Origin: Mycobacterium sp. URHB0044
Lineage (GTDB): Bacteria; Actinomycetota; Actinomycetes; Mycobacteriales; Mycobacteriaceae
Direction: 5' to 3'
Assembly (NCBI RefSeq): GCF_000620625.1
Contig: NZ_JIAW01000008.1
Location: forward strand, 186,001 to 250,000
DNA length: 64,000 nucleotides
Of this stretch, positions 58,288 to 64,000 are shown in pieces (position 1 is the stretch's first letter; each line of letters begins with the position of its first letter). The notes below the pieces were generated by a model that worked only from the letters and a program-made list of their open reading frames with translations, did no database searches and was not told where the DNA came from. The translations under genes were made by a program, and so were the position numbers.

Positions 58288-59168
58288 CAGGCTTTCACCG
58301 CCCCGAACGACAGGCCGCGCACCAGGTATCTCTGGATGGTGAGCGCAAGTATCAGCGGTGGCAATGCCGCGATGATCGCGGCCGCGGCGGTCAGGTTGTA
58401 GTACGCCTGCCCACCGCCACCGAGGAACTTGGTGATCGCGACGGTCACCGTGCCCGCGTTGCTGTCGGCGAGGATCAGCGGGAACACGTAGTTGTTCCAG
58501 GCGAATATGAACGCCAGCAGGGCGGCAGCGGCGATGCCGGGACGCACGATCGGCAGCGCCACCATCACGAATGCCCGTGTCCTGGTGTAGCCGTCCAGCA
58601 GCGCGGCGTCCTCCAGGTCCGCGGGCAGGTCCTCGAAGTAGGACCGCAGGATCCACACCACCAGCGGCATCGTGACGAGTTGCAGCACCCAGATCATGCC
58701 GACCTTGGTGTCGAAGAGGCCGATCTGGTTGTAGATCACGAACAGCGGCACGATGACCATCAGCTCCGGCGCGAACCGGAACGACAGCATCTGGAACATC
58801 AGGTCGTTGCTGCCCTTGTACTTCCAGCGGCCCGCCGCGTACGCCGCGGGAATGCCGATCACCAGCGAGACGATCACCGCGCCACCGCAGTTGAGCAGGC
58901 TGGTCAGCAGCGAGGCCTTGAAGTCGACACTGGTCATCTGGGTGCCCTTGTCGGACAACACGGTTGCGAAGTTCGACCAGGTCGGACTGAACTCGAAGTA
59001 GGTGCTGGTCTGCTGCTCGGCGTTCTTCAGCGCCAGGATCAGCATCCACACGATGGGGAACAACGAGAACACGAACCAGAAGATCAGGCCGACGTCTGCC
59101 GACACCGATCCGATCGAGAGACGCCGCTGCCCGGGAAGCAGTTCGCGCGTAGCCGATTTGAGTGCCAT
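58287..59168 (-). CDS. ABC sugar importer permease (MalG/UgpE type)
   Basis: A 293-residue inner-membrane permease with six hydrophobic helices, the first at about 25-47 ('VGLIFWFVFSLFPIVWMLILAL'). The cytoplasmic EAA loop that docks the ATPase reads 'EDLPADLEDAALLDGYTRTRAFVMVALP' (region about 185-215). ATG 59168 ('MALKSATRELL') is chosen, 3 bp from the end of the other permease gene; the frame open to 59690 is a shadow. It pairs with the next permease to form the channel. Confidence 0.92.
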   Translation of the reverse strand: MALKSATRELLPGQRRLSIGSVSADVGLIFWFVFSLFPIVWMLILALKNAEQQTSTYFEFSPTWSNFATVLSDKGTQMTSVDFKASLLTSLLNCGGAVIVSLVIGIPAAYAAGRWKYKGSNDLMFQMLSFRFAPELMVIVPLFVIYNQIGLFDTKVGMIWVLQLVTMPLVVWILRSYFEDLPADLEDAALLDGYTRTRAFVMVALPIVRPGIAAAALLAFIFAWNNYVFPLILADSNAGTVTVAITKFLGGGGQAYYNLTAAAAIIAALPPLILALTIQRYLVRGLSFGAVKA

Positions 59169-59170
59169 GG

Positions 59171-60130
59171 TCAGGACTCCGCTCCCGCAGCGCGACGCTG
59201 CGCCTTGCCGAGCACGCTCACCAGGTAGCGCGCGGTGATGAACACGATGATCCAGAGCAGCAGCATGTAGGTGCTGCCACGCGAGTAGTCCAGGTTGATG
59301 ATCGAGTCCTCGAAGGCCCCGATCTGCAGTGTGCGGGTGGCGACGCCAGGCCCGCCGGCGGTGAGCACGTAGATGTGATCGAACACCTTCAGGTTGTCCA
59401 TGAACCGGAAGATCACTGCGACCAGGATGTAGGGCCACAACATCGGCAGCATGAGCTTGCGGAACATGTAGAACCAACCGGCACCGTCCACCTCGGACGC
59501 CTCGAACGGCTCCTTGGGCAGCGACCGGATGCCTGCCAACACCAGGATGGCCACGAACGGGGTGAAGATCCACAGATCGACGAGGATCACCGACCACAGT
59601 GCGTTGGTGCTCGACAACCAGTCGAACGTGTTGCCCAGTCCGAGAACGTGATTGAGGATGCCGAATTGCGGATTGAACATCAGCTTCCACATCACGCCTG
59701 CGATCACCGGGGCGATCATCAGCGGCAGGATTAGCACCTTCTCGAAGATCTTCCCGATGAACGACGACCGGTTCAGCAGCAGCGCGAGGCCGACGCCGAG
59801 CGCCGTCTCGACGAGCGTGGCCAGCACCGCGAAGATCGCCGTGACCTTGACGCTCTGCCAGAAGATCTGGTCACCCAGCACCGACTTGAAGTTGTCGAAC
59901 CAGATGAAGTGCGGGTCGGGGTTCACCGCGGCGTAGTTCAGGAACGCGTAGTAGGCACCCACGGCGAACGGGTAGAGGATCCCGATGACGATGACCAGCG
60001 CGGGTATCGACAGCAGGTAGGGGCGCATCCGGCGCCGCCACGTCGGGATCTCGGGGAGTGGCCGGCGCGCCTGTGTCGTGGCGGACCGTTCGGGTTGCGT
60101 CGGAGGCGCTTTGGGGGTTTGTGTCGTCAT
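59171..60130 (-). CDS. ABC sugar importer permease (MalF/UgpA type)
   Basis: A 319-residue inner-membrane permease with a cytoplasmic N-terminus rich in Pro, Thr and Arg, and six helices beginning 'YLLSIPALVIVIGILYPFAVGAY' (about 38-60). The EAA loop is 'SLPKEPFEASEVDGAGWFYMFRKLMLPML' (region about 210-240). The ATG start at 60130 lies 16 bp after the binding-protein gene. It forms the heterodimeric channel with the preceding gene's product. Confidence 0.92.
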   Translation of the reverse strand: MTTQTPKAPPTQPERSATTQARRPLPEIPTWRRRMRPYLLSIPALVIVIGILYPFAVGAYYAFLNYAAVNPDPHFIWFDNFKSVLGDQIFWQSVKVTAIFAVLATLVETALGVGLALLLNRSSFIGKIFEKVLILPLMIAPVIAGVMWKLMFNPQFGILNHVLGLGNTFDWLSSTNALWSVILVDLWIFTPFVAILVLAGIRSLPKEPFEASEVDGAGWFYMFRKLMLPMLWPYILVAVIFRFMDNLKVFDHIYVLTAGGPGVATRTLQIGAFEDSIINLDYSRGSTYMLLLWIIVFITARYLVSVLGKAQRRAAGAES

Positions 60131-60145
60131 CGTTGCCGCAACTCC

Positions 60146-61576
60146 CTAGAGGTTGACCTTGGAGGTATTGGTCTTGGCGAGGCTGCGTAGTCGCGACGCA
60201 GCATCGTCTCCGCCGTAGATGTCCTGCAGGGCCACCGCCCAGTTCTGCGTGGTGTCGAAGAACTTCTTCTGCGGGGTGAACTGGATCTTCGACGATCCGA
60301 TCACCGTCTCGAAGGCCTCCAGATAGCCGAACTGCTCGGCGGCCACCCGCTTGAAGGTGGTGTCGAAGACGGACTTTCGCACCGGATCGGCGTAGGTGCC
60401 GCCCTCGACGGCCTTGTTCATCGACTCCTTGCCGGTCGCCCACTGGATGAACAGCCAGGCCGGCAGCTTGTTGCGGGAGTTGGCACTCATCGCCCAGCTC
60501 CAGGTCCACAGGTTCGTCTTGTAGTTCCCGTCCGGCCCGGCAGGCCCGGCGTACCAACCCAGGTTTCCGGCTTCCTTGCTGGCGCCGGACTTGTTCTTCG
60601 GATAGGTGGCGCTGTCGGCATCGAACACCATCATCGCCTTGCCGTCGCCCAGATCGCCTGTGGCATTGGGGTAGTCGTAGGTGGTCCACGACGTCGGCCC
60701 GGCCTGGTGCTGCATCTCGATCCACTTCTTGGTGAAGTCGATGGCCTCGTCGCTGTCCATCTCGGCGATCATCTCGGAGCCGTTGAACGTGTAGTCGACG
60801 GCTCCGGCCCGGGAGTACTGCGTCATGAAACCGGGGTGGATCGTGGCCCACGACTTGGACCCGCGGGTGGCGATGCCGTAGCGGTTCTGCGACCGGTCGG
60901 TGAGATCGACCGCGAGCTGGATGAAGTCGTCGAAGTTGTCCGGCAGCTTGGTGATGCCGCGCTGGTCGAAGTACGCCTTGTTGTACGCGACCACGTTGTT
61001 CTCGAAACCCCACGGGATGGCCCACTGGCCACCGGTGCCCAACGGCGTGCCGGGCGTGAAGTCCCACCGGGTGGACGTGCGCAAACCCTCGAAGATGTCG
61101 TCGAAGTCGTACTCGGCGTTGGTGGCGGCGGAGTTCTGCAGCCACGGGTTGAGGTCCTCGATCCAGCCCGGCGGCCCGTACTGCCAGATGAAGTAGGCGC
61201 CGAGCATGAACGCGTCGTGCTTTCCGGATCCGCCTGCCAGCTCGGTGTTCAGCTTGGTGAAGTAGTCGGCCTCTGGTACCAGGTCGACGTTGACGGTGAT
61301 GCCGGTGAGTTCGGTGAACTCGGCAAGCAGCGGCTGGTAGGACAGCTGGTACGGGTGCGGCGTCTGCAGGATGTTGATGGTGGACCCGGATGCCTTCTTC
61401 CAGTCGAATCCGCCGCTGACCTCTGCGGCACCGTTCGGAGCGCTGGCCTTGCCGCCGACGCCGCAGGCGCTCAGCACGGGCAGGCTGGCGGCGGCCGCAC
61501 CGGCAACTCCCAACGCCGCCAACATGTTCCGCCGCGACATCTGCGGGCCCTGGAATCCAACTCGGTTACGACTCAT
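60146..61576 (-). CDS. Sugar-binding lipoprotein of the ABC importer
   Basis: A 476-residue extracytoplasmic solute-binding protein of the CUT1 carbohydrate family. The N-terminus has a twin-arginine motif (Arg15-Arg16 in 'SRRNMLAALG') and a lipobox ending at Cys38 ('LSAC'), so it is probably a Tat-exported lipoprotein. The mature part has the usual 'YQPLLAEFTELTGITVNV' start and Trp/Tyr-rich ligand cleft ('WQYGPPGWIEDLNPWL'). The ligand is inferred from the cluster as a sugar alcohol. ATG 61576 begins 'MSRNRVGFQG'. It lies 27 bp after the dehydrogenase gene. Confidence 0.9.
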   Translation of the reverse strand: MSRNRVGFQGPQMSRRNMLAALGVAGAAAASLPVLSACGVGGKASAPNGAAEVSGGFDWKKASGSTINILQTPHPYQLSYQPLLAEFTELTGITVNVDLVPEADYFTKLNTELAGGSGKHDAFMLGAYFIWQYGPPGWIEDLNPWLQNSAATNAEYDFDDIFEGLRTSTRWDFTPGTPLGTGGQWAIPWGFENNVVAYNKAYFDQRGITKLPDNFDDFIQLAVDLTDRSQNRYGIATRGSKSWATIHPGFMTQYSRAGAVDYTFNGSEMIAEMDSDEAIDFTKKWIEMQHQAGPTSWTTYDYPNATGDLGDGKAMMVFDADSATYPKNKSGASKEAGNLGWYAGPAGPDGNYKTNLWTWSWAMSANSRNKLPAWLFIQWATGKESMNKAVEGGTYADPVRKSVFDTTFKRVAAEQFGYLEAFETVIGSSKIQFTPQKKFFDTTQNWAVALQDIYGGDDAASRLRSLAKTNTSKVNL

Positions 61577-61603
61577 CTGAGATAGTCCTTCGGTCGGGAG
61601 GAA

Positions 61604-62692
61604 TCAAGCCGGAATCAGGGAGACCTTCACCGACTCCTTGCCGCTGGCGACGAGGTCCAGTCCCTTCTGGAAGTCGTGCAGTGGCAATTGGTGAGTGCAG
61701 ATTTCGTTCATCGGCAGCACGCCGGACTCGATCATCCGGATCGCGGCGGGCCAGCAGTACGGGCCGAGGTGTGCGCCGAGGACGTCGAGTTCCTTGTCGT
61801 CGCTGATGATGCTCCAGTCGACGGAGACGTCGCTGCCGAAGACGCCGTACTCCACGTAGCGGCCGAGCTTGCGCAGCAAGTTGAGCCCCTGCGGTACGGC
61901 GGAGGTGTGGCCGGTGCCCTCGAGGTAGACGTCGGCGCCGTATCCGTCGGTCAGGCCCTTGATCACCTCGACCACGTCCTGCTCGGCGATGTTGATGGTG
62001 ATGTCGGCACCGCAGGCCTTGGCGAGTTCCAGCTTCTCCGGCGCCATGTCGAGCGCGATGACGTGCATCGGGTTCTTGGCCCGCGCGCCGGCGACCATGC
62101 CTAGTCCGATCGGCCCGCAGCCGGCGACCACGACGGTGTCCTCGAACGTGATCTGGGCGCGCTCGACGGCATGCAGCGAGCAGGACAGGGGCTCGGCGAA
62201 CGCGGCGTGCTGCGGCGGGATGTCGCCGGATACCTTGTGCACCAACGCCTCCGCGGGGTACACCATGTAGCTCGCCATGGCGCCGGGGGTGCGTCGCTTG
62301 AAGCCGTATAGGTCGTGCGGCTGACACATGTGGTACTGGCCACGCTTGCAGTAGCGGCACTCCCAGCACGGCACGATCTGTTCGGACACCACGCGGTCAC
62401 CGACGGCGATGCCCCACCTGTTCGCGGCCTCGTCGTCGAGTTCGACTACGCGGCCGGTGAATTCGTGGCCGGGGATCACCATCGTCTCGGCCCAGGCCGG
62501 ACGGTTCTCGTCACCCCAGAACTTGGCGGCGCCGTGATAGCACTTCAGGTCGCTGGCGCAGATGCCGACGGCCTCCACGCGAATCAGTGCCTCGCCGGGT
62601 CCGCGCTGCGGGACTGCGACCTCTTCCAACCGGTAGTCGTGCGGTCCGTGGCACACGACCGCCTGCATCTTCTCGGGGATTTGGTCGGTCAT
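61604..62692 (-). CDS. Zinc-dependent polyol dehydrogenase (possible erythritol/threitol dehydrogenase)
   Basis: This 362-residue medium-chain dehydrogenase has catalytic-zinc ligands Cys45 ('GICASDLKC') and His76-Glu77 ('PGHEFTG'). The four structural-zinc cysteines are Cys109, Cys112, Cys115 and Cys123 ('CWECRYCKRGQYHMC'), and the NAD motif is 'VVAGCGPIGLG'. It is close in plan to sorbitol and threonine dehydrogenases. An M. smegmatis relative (EltD) oxidises erythritol and L-threitol to L-erythrulose, and the gene context here agrees. It is first in an eight-gene minus-strand operon, divergent from the SorC-type regulator. Confidence 0.88.
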   Translation of the reverse strand: MTDQIPEKMQAVVCHGPHDYRLEEVAVPQRGPGEALIRVEAVGICASDLKCYHGAAKFWGDENRPAWAETMVIPGHEFTGRVVELDDEAANRWGIAVGDRVVSEQIVPCWECRYCKRGQYHMCQPHDLYGFKRRTPGAMASYMVYPAEALVHKVSGDIPPQHAAFAEPLSCSLHAVERAQITFEDTVVVAGCGPIGLGMVAGARAKNPMHVIALDMAPEKLELAKACGADITINIAEQDVVEVIKGLTDGYGADVYLEGTGHTSAVPQGLNLLRKLGRYVEYGVFGSDVSVDWSIISDDKELDVLGAHLGPYCWPAAIRMIESGVLPMNEICTHQLPLHDFQKGLDLVASGKESVKVSLIPA

Positions 62693-62736
62693 CGGCAGCT
62701 CCTTCGCATGTGGCTGCGGTCACACTATCGAGCCCG

Positions 62737-62791
62737 TGCACATTTGTCCAGAACGAATGTTCAGGAAAATTCTTTCCAGAACACATGTGCA
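62737..62791. promoter_or_regulatory. Three operator-like repeats between the dehydrogenase and SorC-type genes
   Basis: TGCACATTTGTCCA (62737-62750), CAGAACGAATGTTCA (62749-62763) and CAGAACACATGTGCA (62777-62791) share the pattern TGnACAT..GTnC when read on the proper strand. The second and third are in the same orientation, 28 bp apart; the first is inverted and overlaps the second by 2 bp. They cover the upstream side of a TACTTT -10 (62798-62803) for the regulator gene. Binding by the SorC-type protein is inferred. Confidence 0.62.
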
Positions 62792-62807
62792 ATGACATAC
62801 TTTCCCC

Positions 62808-63842
62808 ATGCCCCGCCCGGCCCCGCGCACGCCGACGACCCCGGTGGGCGACGCGGCCCCACCAGACGGCGAAGGCAGTCACTTTCCCGCATCACTGCTG
62901 TACAGCGCGGCGCGGCTGTACTACGAAGACGACGCCACGCAGGCCGAGGTCGCCGAGCGACTCGGCACCAGCCGCGCCACCGTGAGCCGGCTGCTGTCCG
63001 AAGCCAAGCGGCAGGGCATCGTGCGCATCGAGGTGGTGCCGCCCGCCGAAGCGCGACCCGGTGACCTCGCCGACCGTCTCGCCCGCGCACTCGGTCTGAC
63101 GTCGGTGTACCTCAGTCCCCCGCTTCCGACTCCCAGCGCGGGCCGCAGCGTCGTCGACGTGATGGGCCGCGCGCTGGCGCCTGCGGTCGGCCGCGCGCTG
63201 AGCGAAGCGGGCCTGTTGCCCGGCGACGTGCTGCTGGTGTCGTCGGGACGCACCGTGTACGAAGTCGCGCAGTTCGACCTGACCGCACTCCCCGGCGTGG
63301 TGATCGCACCGACCGTCGGCGGCAACGACCAGCCCGAAGAGTGGTATCAGACCAACGAGATCACACGGCTGGTCGCCAATCGCGTTGGTGGGCGGGCGAG
63401 TTATCTCTTCGCACCCGCGCTGCCCGGCGAAGAGTTGTACCAGTCTCTCCTCAACGACCCGAGCATCCAACGGGTACTCCATCTTTGGCCGCACGCGCGG
63501 TGCGCGCTGATGGGCGTCGGCGCCCCGCCGCTGATCCGGTCCGACATTCCGCAGTTCGTGCCGACCGGCTCGACGTCGCTGCGCGCTGCGGTCGGGGACG
63601 TGTGCTCGCGGTTCTACGACCGCGACGGGCAACCCATCGAGTTCGACGGCGGGGAGCGCCTGATCGCCGTCGAACTCGATGCCCTGCGGCACATTCCGGT
63701 GACCATCGCCGTTGCGGTCGGCAAGGAGAAGGTCGACTCGATCATCGGCGGCGCCCGCGGCGGGTACTTCAACCACCTCGTCACCGACCCGGTGACGGCC
63801 ACCGCCATCCTGGCCAGTCCGGCCATCGACGAACAGGTGTGA
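62808..63842 (+). CDS. SorC/DeoR-type sugar-sensing regulator
   Basis: This 344-residue protein has an N-terminal helix-turn-helix ('ATQAEVAERLGTSRATVSRLLSEAKRQGIV', about 43-72) and a C-terminal SorC sugar-phosphate-binding domain ('LLVSSGRTVYEVA', 'APTVGGNDQ', 'VALDAL'-like 'AVELDALRHIPVTIAVAVG', 'GARGGYFNHLVTD'). Such regulators release or activate on binding a phosphorylated sugar. It is divergent from the polyol operon and followed after 4 bp by an SDR gene, so it probably controls both directions. ATG 62808 lies 4 nt after TACTTT, so the leader is very short or absent. Confidence 0.88.
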   Translation: MPRPAPRTPTTPVGDAAPPDGEGSHFPASLLYSAARLYYEDDATQAEVAERLGTSRATVSRLLSEAKRQGIVRIEVVPPAEARPGDLADRLARALGLTSVYLSPPLPTPSAGRSVVDVMGRALAPAVGRALSEAGLLPGDVLLVSSGRTVYEVAQFDLTALPGVVIAPTVGGNDQPEEWYQTNEITRLVANRVGGRASYLFAPALPGEELYQSLLNDPSIQRVLHLWPHARCALMGVGAPPLIRSDIPQFVPTGSTSLRAAVGDVCSRFYDRDGQPIEFDGGERLIAVELDALRHIPVTIAVAVGKEKVDSIIGGARGGYFNHLVTDPVTATAILASPAIDEQV

Positions 63843-63846
63843 CGAC

Positions 63847-64000
63847 GTGACCACCATGGCAGAACCGCAGCGCCCCGGCACCATTCGCCTCGACGGTAAG
63901 CGGGCCCTCATCACGGGCGCCACCAAGGGAATCGGCGCCGACATCGCCCGCGCCTTCGCCGCGGCCGGCGCCACCCTGGTACTCAGCGGCCGCGACGAGG
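63847..64000 (+). CDS. Short-chain dehydrogenase, 5' part (possible D-threitol dehydrogenase)
   Basis: The first 51 residues are visible before the right edge. 'LDGKRALITGATKGIGADIARAFAAAGATLVLSGRDE' (region 14-50) is a classical SDR cofactor fold with the TGxxxGIG motif. GTG 63847 ('VTTMAEPQRPG') or ATG 63856 could start it. It lies 4 bp after the SorC-type gene. In M. smegmatis a D-threitol dehydrogenase (DthD) of the SDR family works with erythrulose kinase and isomerase, so the same role is plausible. The rest of the gene lies outside the window. Confidence 0.72.
   Translation, partial: MTTMAEPQRPGTIRLDGKRALITGATKGIGADIARAFAAAGATLVLSGRDE

Overview
The window is high-GC actinobacterial DNA, and its gene order matches the Mycobacterium chromosome from the DUF3515/ddl region (Rv2980-Rv2981c in M. 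tuberculosis numbering) to the mnmA-iscS-acyltransferase genes (Rv3024c-Rv3027c). Family-level protein similarity, frequent GTG starts, a lysine/alanine-tailed HupB, FbiD (coenzyme F420 synthesis), MutT1, LppZ and LpqA all point to a mycobacterium. The insertions of catabolic and accessory genes suggest a fast-growing environmental species (Mycolicibacterium type). The species cannot be fixed from sequence alone.

Layout. 1-12.4 kb: a DUF3515 protein (cut by the left edge), ddl, a PLP trans-sulfuration-type enzyme, gpsA, cofC/fbiD, ppk, mutT1, hupB, leuDC and a divergent IclR regulator, then an unknown gene running into tRNA-Glu(CTC). 12.4-17.8 kb: an accessory island lying exactly between tRNA-Glu and tRNA-Gln(CTG). 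It holds two imine-reductase-type oxidoreductases, the decayed remains of a third, and a large divergent SARP/NB-ARC/TPR regulator. 18-30.4 kb: gltX, a fumarylacetoacetase-fold hydrolase, a small secreted protein, an MFS transporter, leuB-serA, an FAD oxidoreductase and ilvBNC. ilvB has a complete leader-peptide attenuator. 30.4-41.7 kb: cfp6, a DoxX protein, lppZ, an SDR/TetR pair, gatCA-pfkA-gatB, an ACT protein and ligA. 41.8-53.7 kb: MmcQ/YjbR protein, an acyl-CoA ligase, a Pro-rich secreted protein, a short methionine-synthase-like protein, lpqA, a TetR gene, a MocR regulator, an isochorismatase-type hydrolase, mnmA, a cysteine desulfurase and two acyltransferases. 53.8-64 kb: a sugar-alcohol (probably tetritol) import and catabolic cluster, cut by the right edge.

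How the genes work together. leuB, leuC, leuD and ilvB, ilvN, ilvC give most of branched-chain amino-acid synthesis. gltX, tRNA-Glu, tRNA-Gln and gatCAB together form the indirect Gln-tRNA(Gln) route. The last 10 kb combine an ABC importer (one binding lipoprotein, two permeases, two ATPases), two dehydrogenases, a fused DhaK-DhaL kinase, an RpiB-type isomerase and a SorC-type regulator with repeated operator-like sites.

Two recurrent features stand out. Many start codons lie 5-8 nt after a TAnnnT -10 hexamer, indicating leaderless transcripts. Five convergent gene pairs end with stop codons interlocked over 4 bp. I saw no IS elements, CRISPR arrays, rRNA genes or prophage, and no gene-free stretch longer than about 300 bp.
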